From Saprospiraceae bacterium (GTDB lineage Bacteria > Bacteroidota > Bacteroidia > Chitinophagales > Saprospiraceae): a DNA stretch of 40,459 nt. The stretch is taken from NCBI GenBank assembly GCA_020629515.1, contig JAHDDE010000026.1, forward strand, positions 6,108-46,566. The letters run 5' to 3'. Position numbers and translations under genes: made by a program. The notes under the pieces were generated by a model. The model was given only the letters and a program-made list of their open reading frames with translations. It ran no database searches and was not told where the DNA came from. Below, in pieces: positions 7,736 through 15,931 of this stretch. Each line of letters starts with the position of its first letter. Positions within the stretch are counted from its first letter, which is position 1.

Positions 7736-9154
7736 TTATTTATTAGTTGTGTAACCAAGAATTGAAAGCATCTCGTCCACAGTCTGCTCATTGCGATAGA
7801 CATAGTCTACAAAATTGCCTGTCTCATCACGATCAATGACTATCAATTTGGGTGCAGGGATCAGACAGTGTTTTATCCCTCCATAACCGCTTATAGAATC
7901 TTGATATGCACCTGTATGAAAAAATCCAATATATAGAGGCTCAGGATCCTCATTAGAAACAGTGGGAAGTATCAATTGCTGATTAAAATCCTCAGAATTA
8001 TAATAATCCGAATGGTCACAGCTTATACCGCCTATGTTGACTTTAGTATACTCTTGATCCCACTTATTAATGGGTAGCAGAATGAATTTTTCTAATATAG
8101 ACCATGCATCAGGGATAGTATTCATCAAACTATTATTAACCATATACCATATCTCCCTATCATTTTGTTGCTTTTGCTCTAATACTTCAAAAATTATAGC
8201 GCCACTTTCTCCTACAGTATATTTGCCAAATTCTGTGAAAATATCGGGCTCTCCGACATTTGCCTCTTTACAGGCTGCCTGAATGTTCTTTACAATTTCT
8301 TCTATGATATATTCATAATCATACTCAAATCCAAGGTTGTTTCTTATTGGGAAACCACCCCCCAAATTCAAAGCTTTAATATCAGGGCACGCTATCTTTA
8401 GATCCACAAATAGTTTCAAAGCCTTTTGAAACTCTCCCCAATAGTATAGGTTGTCCTTAATACCAGAATCGATAAAGAAGTGAACCATTTTAAGACTTAA
8501 ATTGGGATCATCCTTTATGCGCTCCTCATAAAATCGCATAATCTCAGCAGGACGAATTCCAAGACGAGAGGTATAATAAGCAGATTGAGGTTCTTCATCG
8601 ATAGCTATTCTAATCCCAATTTTTAATTGACCTTTATACTTGGCTGCATACTTCTTTATACGGTCTATTTCCGTCATAGAATCCAAGACAAGAATCGAAT
8701 TTTTAAAGCCTATTTTATTGAGCTCCAGGATCTTTTGGAGATAATCTTCTGTCTTATAACCATTGTGTACTATGATAGTATTGCGAGTGAGCTCCCCTTC
8801 CTCGAGTAACTTAAATATCAAATCAATATCAAATGATGATGAGGTCTCTATATGTACATTCTCCTTGAGAGCTGCCTTAACTACATGTGAAAAATGACAA
8901 CACTTAGTGCAGTAGCAATAATGATAATTGCCTTGATAATTATGTTTTTTTATAGCTCTATTGAAAAGATTTCTTGCTTTTCGAATTTGTTCACCGATAC
9001 GAGGTAGGTAGACAAGCTTGAAGGGGGTTCCATATTTCTCTATAAGGTACTTGAGAGATATACCATGGAAGGTAAGGTAACCATTTTGCAAATCAAAACC
9101 CTCTTGTGGAAAGTAATAGCTCTGATCTATAAGGTCAAAGTAAGTATTCTTCAT
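7736..9154 (-). CDS. speA: Arginine decarboxylase, fold-III PLP type
   Basis: The 472-residue protein has the alanine-racemase-fold decarboxylase layout. The PLP lysine is in YCTKCCHF (Lys84), a glycine-rich phosphate site reads ALNLGGGFPIRN, and the C-terminal half carries SCDHSDYY and GFFHTGAYQ. It is shorter than the E. coli SpeA type (about 650 residues) and lacks its insertions, but it resembles the compact arginine decarboxylases of Bacteroidota. The product is agmatine. The adjacent agmatinase gene supports arginine rather than ornithine, lysine or diaminopimelate as substrate. It is probably the first gene of the operon that runs to 3588; 104 bases separate it from the upstream ATP-grasp gene. 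Confidence 0.87.
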   Translation of the reverse strand: MKNTYFDLIDQSYYFPQEGFDLQNGYLTFHGISLKYLIEKYGTPFKLVYLPRIGEQIRKARNLFNRAIKKHNYQGNYHYCYCTKCCHFSHVVKAALKENVHIETSSSFDIDLIFKLLEEGELTRNTIIVHNGYKTEDYLQKILELNKIGFKNSILVLDSMTEIDRIKKYAAKYKGQLKIGIRIAIDEEPQSAYYTSRLGIRPAEIMRFYEERIKDDPNLSLKMVHFFIDSGIKDNLYYWGEFQKALKLFVDLKIACPDIKALNLGGGFPIRNNLGFEYDYEYIIEEIVKNIQAACKEANVGEPDIFTEFGKYTVGESGAIIFEVLEQKQQNDREIWYMVNNSLMNTIPDAWSILEKFILLPINKWDQEYTKVNIGGISCDHSDYYNSEDFNQQLILPTVSNEDPEPLYIGFFHTGAYQDSISGYGGIKHCLIPAPKLIVIDRDETGNFVDYVYRNEQTVDEMLSILGYTTNK

Positions 9155-9258
9155 CAGTAATAGTTCTCCTTTTTGCTTTTAACAATCCTTAAAAAAGGTT
9201 CTCTATATACCTGTTCACAAAATTTTGAACTTATATTCATCACTTATATATTATATCA

Positions 9259-10695
9259 TTAATTAATCATAATCTCCTCTAACAGAGACTTATCGTCATT
9301 TAAACTTTTGAACAATTTCATCCTAAATCTACCTTGTTTATTGACTAAGGTTTTCGCCATGTTGTCAATGGCCACCATCGACAATACGGTCTGAATATAT
9401 GCCTCGATAAGATCATCTAATCCGACTCCCAGCTTGTTAAAATCTCGTCTATCCATCAATATAAGTCGGTTTGTATCACTTCCCCATTGACCTTCAGCTA
9501 ATTTTAGAGATAGATTGGTCCCAAGCATGGACCAACTGTCCACTCCACTTACCAGTTCATCTACAAGAGGCTGAGCCGCTCTTCTCGCATAAGTACATAG
9601 TGGTTTTATACCATTTTCTGTAGAGCTTACCATCATTCTGATATCCGCCACAAAGGTTTGATTCCTATTATTTGGTATAGTTCCAACATGATATAACTTT
9701 CCAGCAGATGTGGTACTGCTCCAATTAGAATTTCCGATAAGACTTTGAACAATAAAGAGATCATAGTCGAACTCCATTTTCATGAATGCTTCTAATTCTG
9801 ATTCTGTCACTATAGTGTATACTCCTTGGCCAGCGTTGCTATAAGGCACCTTAATAACTGCATGCCCCCCCATTTTCTTTACCCATATAGGAATTTCATT
9901 TTTGCTTACATCCCAAATGGTCTCCGGAATGTTGATTTTGAGTCCGTATTGCTGAAGTTCCGCATTAAAAATATCATAGGCTTTAGCAGCGACCATTTTA
10001 TTCCGTCCACCTGCTAAACAAGCAATTGTAGGATTTATAATTTTTGTTTTTGCATTGAGAGGTATACGGTTCCAAGGTTTTTGAGTAACATATCTGAACG
10101 CAGCACGGATCGGAATCCATTTACCCTCAGACAACACGTACAATACACCATCGATAAACTTGGCAGAAGGATTTGAGTCATCTTTGTGAAATGATATCAA
10201 GTGTACCGGTTCCTTCATAACATCTGCGATCACCTCTGCATAACCGGTGACTTCCATGTGGTTCTTGTCATAGAGCACAGCTAAACTCCCCTTTATTTTA
10301 TTCCTGAGATTTTTTAATGCTGGCTTAAAGGTTCTCTCTATCATTAACCTATAGCTGCCCTGTTCTTCATTGTCATCCACAAGAGGCATGGACTTCTGTC
10401 CAGATGGACAAGAGTTGTTCTCAATCACTACCATTTGCCTTTTTCCAGCAGCGGACGTTACATTAAGAAGATCTGCCCCAGCCCAAAGAAAATACTTTGC
10501 TTTATGATTCAAGATTTCCCTTAACTTCTCCTTATTAACAGTTGGGTGCATGTGACAATATCGTTTGAGTATTCTCTCTTGATCAAGATTCAAGAAAAAA
10601 CTAATCATCGGATGTATTGTAGCATTGAGCGCTTTGGGATACCAATGGTTGTGTGGCTCAAATTGATCAGGTAAAATAATCTTTGAACTGGTCAA
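9259..10695 (-). CDS. ATP-grasp-like protein of unknown substrate
   Basis: This 478-residue protein has no signal peptide. Residues about 70-110 contain KYFLWAGADLLNV and VIENNSCPSGQKSMP. The middle carries a probable ATP-grasp nucleotide-binding loop (HAVIKVPYSNAGQGVYTIVTE), and later a possible metal-binding strand (RLILMDRRDFNKLG). I do not recognise the specific family. It points in the same direction as the polyamine operon and ends 104 bases before the arginine decarboxylase start, so it may share the cluster's function or be a separate transcript. A second carboxylate-amine ligase in a polyamine cluster would fit conjugate synthesis, but that is inference. Confidence 0.65.
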   Translation of the reverse strand: MTSSKIILPDQFEPHNHWYPKALNATIHPMISFFLNLDQERILKRYCHMHPTVNKEKLREILNHKAKYFLWAGADLLNVTSAAGKRQMVVIENNSCPSGQKSMPLVDDNEEQGSYRLMIERTFKPALKNLRNKIKGSLAVLYDKNHMEVTGYAEVIADVMKEPVHLISFHKDDSNPSAKFIDGVLYVLSEGKWIPIRAAFRYVTQKPWNRIPLNAKTKIINPTIACLAGGRNKMVAAKAYDIFNAELQQYGLKINIPETIWDVSKNEIPIWVKKMGGHAVIKVPYSNAGQGVYTIVTESELEAFMKMEFDYDLFIVQSLIGNSNWSSTTSAGKLYHVGTIPNNRNQTFVADIRMMVSSTENGIKPLCTYARRAAQPLVDELVSGVDSWSMLGTNLSLKLAEGQWGSDTNRLILMDRRDFNKLGVGLDDLIEAYIQTVLSMVAIDNMAKTLVNKQGRFRMKLFKSLNDDKSLLEEIMIN

Positions 10696-11116
10696 TTTTT
10701 TTTCGTTTTAAAATTCTATTGACTGAATACATTAAAAGGACTTAAGACGCTAAATGCCTATATAAAGTTGCCTCCAAAAGTGAGAAAATGACGAAAATTT
10801 TTCACCCAATTTTACACGTCAATTTAATCAATTGGAAATCAACATTTTATGATTTCAATCTCACGAAAATAAATTTGAAAAAAGTAGGAGCCTTTTCATT
10901 TAATCGAATTACTTCATCCACTTGTGCTACTATATCCTATCCTTTTTGTACATAATAATTGACAAGAATCCAATCTGATCTTTGACCCAAAATCACCCCT
11001 ACCTATGATATCTGTCATCTATAAAATTGAGGTCTATCATAATGGTCTTTGATATCCCTCATTCATTCTCATATAGAACTTATTGATATTGAGAGTAACA
11101 CCAAAACGAAAAGACC
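10696..11116. other. Intergenic region between divergent genes
   Basis: This 421-base AT-rich stretch separates the divergent ATP-grasp-like and metalloprotease genes. It has no credible ORF. Inverted repeats are present: CAATT/AATTG around 10818-10835, and TATGATA (11004-11010) with TATCATA (11035-11041). TAAATTTG at 10870-10877 matches the -7 consensus for the plus strand, but no matching -33 element is seen. Promoters for both flanking genes must lie here, yet I cannot place them with confidence. Confidence 0.4.
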
Positions 11117-13147
11117 ATGACACCACAATCCATTCGCTCCACTTTCATAATCATAATAGCCGCAACGATCAGTAATCCATTTATAGGATTAAGTCAGAAA
11201 AAAAGCAAACCATCAGAATTATATCGACAAATTGAGAAAGCTAAAGCACTTAAATCGAGTATAACTGAATGGCCTCTTTTCAAATGGATTAAAAAGGAAA
11301 ATGAGGTTAGTATCTTATCAGTGGACCGTAGCTATTATAAATCATTTGGGTCTAATAATGTGATCTCAATAGAAATACCCACAGGACCTCAAAGCAATAT
11401 GGAAGCAATAGTGATAGAATCAAATAATTTATCTAATGATATCTCATGGCATCAGCTCAAAACCTATAAAGGCATTTTAGATAATGATCCCCAATCTTTT
11501 GTAACTATTAGTATATCTCCAAAAAAAATTGAAGGCATCATATCTAACCAATCAGGAAATTACGTACTAAAAAGCAATCACTTAGGACAAGTCGAATTTT
11601 TTAGTACTCACAATGCCAAAAGAGTACAATGGCAATGTCAAAGTAGTCATGAAAATGGCATGAAAAATAATAATGCCAAAGTATGGAATAATAGCAGAAA
11701 TAAAGGCGACACAATAAAAGTCCACATAGTGTGTGATTATGATCTCTATACAAGTCAAGATCATTCTGTGTCACAAACTATCAATTATGTAAAAGGTCTT
11801 ATGAATTCTGTTGCAGCTATATACCAAAACGAACAAATCACACTAATAGTCGATGATATTTTCGTGTGGAATACTCCTGATCCATATAACAAAGTAGACA
11901 TAAGATCAACTTTAATGAGCTTTAAAAATCACATGAATGAGAACTTCCAATCTGACGTAGCAATGTTATTGTCTTCTAATAATCAGGTCAGTGGAGGAAT
12001 GGCCTATATAGATGGAGCCTGTGATAAAACAAATGCCTATTCCTATGCAAATCTTAGCTGCAATACTCCTTCTACAGAAGACTATACTTGGGAAATTCAT
12101 GTTATTTCTCATGAGTTAGGACATAATCTCGGTTCCCCACATACCCATGATTGTGCTTGGGGTCCGAATAAGGATCAACCTTTGGACGACTGTTTTACCA
12201 ATGATTGCAATACAGTATATGCTAAGGCTGCTGGTACAATTATGAGTTACTGTCATCTACCCGGTGAAAAAGGCATCAACTTGTCATTGGGATTTGGTGA
12301 TGAGCCCGGCAATCTTATTAGATCAAAAATGTATCAATGTCATATCACAAAAGGTGATCGATGTGCTAACCCGAACAAAATTATTGTAAATAGAAAGAAA
12401 ACCAATATATCGTGCAATGGGCCATCTAATGGTATGTCAGCTTCTCGACCCGATGCAGATCATAGCACATGGTATTCTTTTGAAGTTGAGTACAACGGCC
12501 TATTGAATGTCCAATCGTGTGGTCAAATGGTCGATACACGATTACACATTTACTCTGGTTCTTGTGGGAGCCTAGATCATATAATCAGCGTTGATGACAA
12601 TTGTGACAAGGGGAATGGCCTTTTTTATGCCGCCAGTATAGATAGTCTAAGAGTCTATAGAGGTCAAACCTATTTTATAGAATGGGATGATAGATGGTCT
12701 TCAAATGCTTTTGACTTTAGCATAATGGTCACTCCTATGGATTATATAGATGATCAGTGTAATAATGGTGTACAAGATGAGGGAGAAGAAGGTATAGATT
12801 GTGGAGGAACGGCCTGCGCACCATGCAATGAGTGTGAATTGGAGAGGACTCCATCTAATGACATTAGCGATGTAGTAAACATAAGAATGGCCAATGGAAA
12901 TTCTTTTAATGGCCATGTGGATTCAACAGGTGACTTATTACTATCAACAGATGGAGAAATGAGTTTTGAGGCAGGTTTTGAGATAGAAGTGGGCGGTATA
13001 TTAGAGGCAATAATCGAGACTTGTGACGAATACTTAGAGCGCATAAGCAATCGTCCATCTATGAACATAAGGATAGACGAAAGCATATCTCAAAAAGAAA
13101 TTCTCGCATCATTGCAATCTACTCCAAAAGTGCTTTCAGTTGATTAA
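11117..13147 (+). CDS. Secreted metzincin metalloprotease (reprolysin-like) with C-terminal adhesion-type domains
   Basis: The 676-residue protein starts with a signal peptide (hydrophobic IIIIAATISNPFIGLS). An N-terminal propeptide-like region runs to about 195. The catalytic domain carries the metzincin zinc motif HELGHNLGSPH (332-342) and the Met-turn segment GTIMSYCH. Several cysteines suggest disulfides. A beta-sandwich region follows (about 420-545), then a Cys-rich NGVQDEGEEGIDCGG..C.PC motif, then a domain resembling the 3-coathanger stack (FEAGFEIEVGGILEAIIETC). No classical type IX C-terminal signal is obvious, so the export route past the outer membrane is unclear. The last 29 bases overlap the 3' end of the convergent regulator gene. 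Confidence 0.85.
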   Translation: MTPQSIRSTFIIIIAATISNPFIGLSQKKSKPSELYRQIEKAKALKSSITEWPLFKWIKKENEVSILSVDRSYYKSFGSNNVISIEIPTGPQSNMEAIVIESNNLSNDISWHQLKTYKGILDNDPQSFVTISISPKKIEGIISNQSGNYVLKSNHLGQVEFFSTHNAKRVQWQCQSSHENGMKNNNAKVWNNSRNKGDTIKVHIVCDYDLYTSQDHSVSQTINYVKGLMNSVAAIYQNEQITLIVDDIFVWNTPDPYNKVDIRSTLMSFKNHMNENFQSDVAMLLSSNNQVSGGMAYIDGACDKTNAYSYANLSCNTPSTEDYTWEIHVISHELGHNLGSPHTHDCAWGPNKDQPLDDCFTNDCNTVYAKAAGTIMSYCHLPGEKGINLSLGFGDEPGNLIRSKMYQCHITKGDRCANPNKIIVNRKKTNISCNGPSNGMSASRPDADHSTWYSFEVEYNGLLNVQSCGQMVDTRLHIYSGSCGSLDHIISVDDNCDKGNGLFYAASIDSLRVYRGQTYFIEWDDRWSSNAFDFSIMVTPMDYIDDQCNNGVQDEGEEGIDCGGTACAPCNECELERTPSNDISDVVNIRMANGNSFNGHVDSTGDLLLSTDGEMSFEAGFEIEVGGILEAIIETCDEYLERISNRPSMNIRIDESISQKEILASLQSTPKVLSVD

Positions 13148-14174
13148 GATCTGGTATCACTATAGACTTACTACCAATACTAATTAATTTTTCAGATTTA
13201 AAATCTGAAAGCGTTCTGATTAAGGTTTCTTTTGCAGTTCCTGCCAAAGAAGCCAAATCTTCGCGACTTACCGCAATCGAAACATTATCTTGACCCTTAG
13301 CAGTTTTCTGAGCAAAAGTGATCAAGGCGTGAGCGACTTTCTGCCTTACTGTTCCATAGGCCATCTCTATGATAGCGGTCTCCGCTTCTTCCGTCCTGTT
13401 AGAAAGCATTTTAATAAACTGAATTGAAAAATCTCTGTTTCCATTGATTAAAGTAGAAAAATCATCCTTCGGAATCAGCCGAAGTGTGGTATCCTTGAGA
13501 CAAGCAGCTGACTTGGTATATTGTTGATTTGTAATGAGTGCTTTGTATCCGAAAAATGACCCTTCGCCAAATATTTGCACTATTAATTCTTTACCTATTT
13601 CATTGGTATGATAAACTTTGACTTGACCTGAAACTACAAAGTATAACCATCGTGCGTTTTGCCCTTCTGAGAAGACTAAATCTTTTGGTTTATAATGTCG
13701 TAATTCTCGATCAAGAGAGATTTTTTCTAACTGTTCTTGTGCTTTGACTTCTGAAAAAAAAGAGCTAACAGACTCATCCGTATCTCCAGAAATTTTTGAG
13801 ATCTTTTCTGATTTCTTTAACCTCATTTCGATAGCTTCTAAAAGCTCTGTATCATCAAAAGGTTTAGTTATATAATCTACTGCCCCTAAGCCCATTCCTT
13901 TTCTGAAGTCAGTTTTCTCGGCTTTAGCTGTTAAAAATATCAGCGGAATATGATTAAGCTTAGTATTCTGATTCAAGATTTTCAGTACTCCAAATCCATC
14001 TAATTCAGGCATCATTACATCGCACACAATGAGGTCCGGCACATGCTTTTTGGCCATCTCGACACCTTTTTTTCCATTTTCGGCAGCGAATACTTCATAA
14101 TCCGACAATTCCAGAATTTCACATAAATTGTCCCTTACTTCAAAATTGTCTTCAATTACTAAAATTTTCTTCAT
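13119..14174 (-). CDS. Response regulator: receiver fused to CRP/FNR-type DNA-binding module
   Basis: In the 351-residue protein, residues 1-120 are a receiver domain with acidic pocket Glu8-Asp9, phospho-acceptor Asp52 (CDVMMPE) and Lys104 (TKPF). Residues about 150-245 form a cyclic-nucleotide-binding-type beta barrel (GQVKVYHTNEIGKELIVQIFGEGSFFGY). Residues about 275-340 are a CRP-type winged helix with recognition helix around AKETLIRTL. Glu and Arg are spaced as in the helices of CRP and FNR, where they read the TGA of the half-site. No FNR-type cysteines suggest an Fe-S cluster. Its start overlaps the kinase stop by four bases (ATGA), so the two are a cognate pair. Predicted targets are the ATGAT-N4-ATCAT boxes nearby. 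Confidence 0.9.
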   Translation of the reverse strand: MKKILVIEDNFEVRDNLCEILELSDYEVFAAENGKKGVEMAKKHVPDLIVCDVMMPELDGFGVLKILNQNTKLNHIPLIFLTAKAEKTDFRKGMGLGAVDYITKPFDDTELLEAIEMRLKKSEKISKISGDTDESVSSFFSEVKAQEQLEKISLDRELRHYKPKDLVFSEGQNARWLYFVVSGQVKVYHTNEIGKELIVQIFGEGSFFGYKALITNQQYTKSAACLKDTTLRLIPKDDFSTLINGNRDFSIQFIKMLSNRTEEAETAIIEMAYGTVRQKVAHALITFAQKTAKGQDNVSIAVSREDLASLAGTAKETLIRTLSDFKSEKLISIGSKSIVIPDLNQLKALLE

Positions 14175-15394
14175 TTGATACTGGGTATTCTGATCGTAAA
14201 TGTTGTTCCCTTGTTTTCGATACTTACAAAGTCTATCGTTCCTTGTAACATGTCGACGTAGCGCTTGACAATATTCAAACCTAATCCCGTGCCTTGGATG
14301 TTCTCCACGTTAGACGCTCTAAAAAATCGATCAAACAAATGTTTTTGATCCACTTCAGGTATTCCTATGCCGCTATCCTTTATCTGAAACTGAAAAAAGC
14401 TCCCATCAAAACTCAATCGACAATGTATCGCTCCATTTACTGGAGTATATTTTATCGCATTTGATAAGATGTTAAAAAGAATATTTTTCAAAATCCTGAG
14501 ATCAGTATGCAGCTTTGGAACATCATCATGCTCCACTTCTATTTCTTGACCTTCTTTAAGCAATCCTTTTACTTCATCAATAACTTCTGCACATAATTCC
14601 GGCACATCTATCTTTGACACTTCCGTTATGATTTTCCCCTCCTCTATTTTACTTAATGATAAAAAATCATTCAAAATTCCTGTGAGATTGTTTACTGCTG
14701 ACTTAATCCTATCTACATGTTTCTGACGTTTGTCATTCTGTCCTTCATCCACATATCTTGATATAAGAGTGGCCGAAGACATAATAGTGCTCAATGGAGT
14801 ACGGAATTCATGAGAAGCCATAGAGACGAATCTTGATTTCAGCTCGTTGAGCTCTTTTTCTTTAGACAATGCCTCGTTTAGCTCGTTTTCTCTTTCTTCT
14901 AATTCTTTTTTGGACTCAAGTAGACGATTTACTACATCTTCTAATTCTTCTGTTCTTTCTTGGACTTTCCCCTCTAATTCTTCATTTAAGACTAATAATT
15001 TCTTTTCTGCGTCTTTGACTTCAGAAAGATCATGTATGATGCCGGTGAATATCACCCTATCATTAAGGATTACTTTACTAACCGCTAACCTAAAGGGAAA
15101 CAAATTGCCACTCTTTTTCTTTCCTACCACTTCTCTTCCTATACCAATTATTCGAGGCTTTTGTGTTCGATTATACCGTTCTACGTATCCGTCATGTTCA
15201 CTGTGATAAGGCTCAGGCATGAGCATTTTGATATTATTTCCTATCACCTCATGAGCCTTATAACCAAATTGATTAGCGGCACTTTTATTAATCGATTCAA
15301 CTACTCCTTTTTGATCTATGGTGATTATACCATCAATGGCTGTATTAATGACTCCCTGTAGAGTTAATGCTAATTCTTCTAAGTTATCTTTCAT
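14171..15394 (-). CDS. FixL-like PAS sensor histidine kinase (putative haem oxygen sensor)
   Basis: In the 407-residue protein, residues about 10-125 are a PAS domain of FixL type. It keeps EHDGY with His67 and IIGIGR with Arg87, the same 20-residue spacing as the haem-ligand His200 and the Arg220 of Bradyrhizobium FixL. An acidic coiled coil (about 127-188) leads to the HisKA domain with SMASHEFRTPL (phospho-His195). The ATPase domain has NILSNAIKYTP, DSGIGIPE and GTGLGLNIV. No membrane segment is seen, so it is cytoplasmic. It should phosphorylate the receiver-CRP protein encoded directly downstream. An FNR-like box lies three bases upstream of its start codon. Haem binding is inferred from the two residues and the surrounding similarity. 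Confidence 0.88.
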   Translation of the reverse strand: MKDNLEELALTLQGVINTAIDGIITIDQKGVVESINKSAANQFGYKAHEVIGNNIKMLMPEPYHSEHDGYVERYNRTQKPRIIGIGREVVGKKKSGNLFPFRLAVSKVILNDRVIFTGIIHDLSEVKDAEKKLLVLNEELEGKVQERTEELEDVVNRLLESKKELEERENELNEALSKEKELNELKSRFVSMASHEFRTPLSTIMSSATLISRYVDEGQNDKRQKHVDRIKSAVNNLTGILNDFLSLSKIEEGKIITEVSKIDVPELCAEVIDEVKGLLKEGQEIEVEHDDVPKLHTDLRILKNILFNILSNAIKYTPVNGAIHCRLSFDGSFFQFQIKDSGIGIPEVDQKHLFDRFFRASNVENIQGTGLGLNIVKRYVDMLQGTIDFVSIENKGTTFTIRIPSIK

Positions 15395-15396
15395 AG

Positions 15397-15462
15397 ATGA
15401 TTACTATCATGATGTAGGATGATTGGTATCATATAGTCCCTAAAGTAGTACATATACTTTTG
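15397..15462 (+). promoter_or_regulatory. Tandem FNR-like operator plus -7 element (promoter A)
   Basis: Two perfect inverted repeats, ATGAT-TACT-ATCAT (15397-15410) and ATGAT-TGGT-ATCAT (15419-15432), have centres 22 bp apart. TACTTTTG (15455-15462) matches the TAnnTTTG -7 consensus exactly; its last base is 36.5 bp from the proximal box centre. This predicts a start near 15467 with a box at about -41.5, a class II activator arrangement. The downstream operon is CBS, USP, USP, K+ channel. The distal box touches the start region of the divergent kinase gene, so it may also control that gene. Confidence 0.78.
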
Positions 15463-15481
15463 ACAAAAAAGTATCACTAAA

Positions 15482-15931
15482 ATGAATCTACTTGGACCAA
15501 TCAAAGAAATCATGCAAAAAGACCTGATTACAATCACCCCAACAACTAAGTTGGTTGATGTCGGTCGATTATTCAAAAAACACGCTATACATCATCTACC
15601 TGTAACTGTCGGTAAGCGATTGGTCGGCATCATTAGTAAGACTGATTATCTCCATTTTAAAAGGGGATTCGAAAGTCCTGAAGAGTCCAGTCGTTATGAA
15701 CTGTTTAGATTAAAAAAAACTAATGCTAAGGAAATTATGACTACTAATATGGCTACACTTGAGCCCGAAGATAAGATCAATATTGCGCTTGAAATATTTA
15801 ATACCAATAGATTTCATGCTATACCCATCGTCAAGAGAGGTAGACTTGTAGGTCTGGTAACTTCTTATGACATCATCCACACCATATCAAAAGATCAAAA
15901 GGTGGAGAAAAAATATACTCAGTCATGTTAG
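15482..15931 (+). CDS. CBS-domain pair protein
   Basis: This 149-residue soluble protein consists of two CBS motifs: about 10-60 (MQKDLITITPTTKLVDVGRLF to LVGIISKTDYLHF) and about 82-140 (IMTTNMATLEPEDKINIALEIF to LVGLVTSYDIIHTI). A charged linker lies between them. CBS pairs form a Bateman module that usually binds adenosine nucleotides; the stand-alone form may sense energy charge or regulate partners. It is the first gene after promoter A, and its last seven bases overlap the next gene. A stand-alone CBS protein encoded with universal stress proteins and an O2-sensing kinase recalls the hypoxic response protein 1 of mycobacteria, by analogy only. Confidence 0.87.
   Translation: MNLLGPIKEIMQKDLITITPTTKLVDVGRLFKKHAIHHLPVTVGKRLVGIISKTDYLHFKRGFESPEESSRYELFRLKKTNAKEIMTTNMATLEPEDKINIALEIFNTNRFHAIPIVKRGRLVGLVTSYDIIHTISKDQKVEKKYTQSC

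Noticed and set aside
12754-13086. 110-codon minus-strand ORF within the metalloprotease
   Set aside because: It is antisense to the Cys-rich and coathanger-like part of a clear gene, with no domain of its own.
14847-15206. 119-codon Ser-rich plus-strand ORF
   Set aside because: The Ser/Phe-rich product is the antisense reading of the Glu/Lys-rich coiled coil of the histidine kinase.
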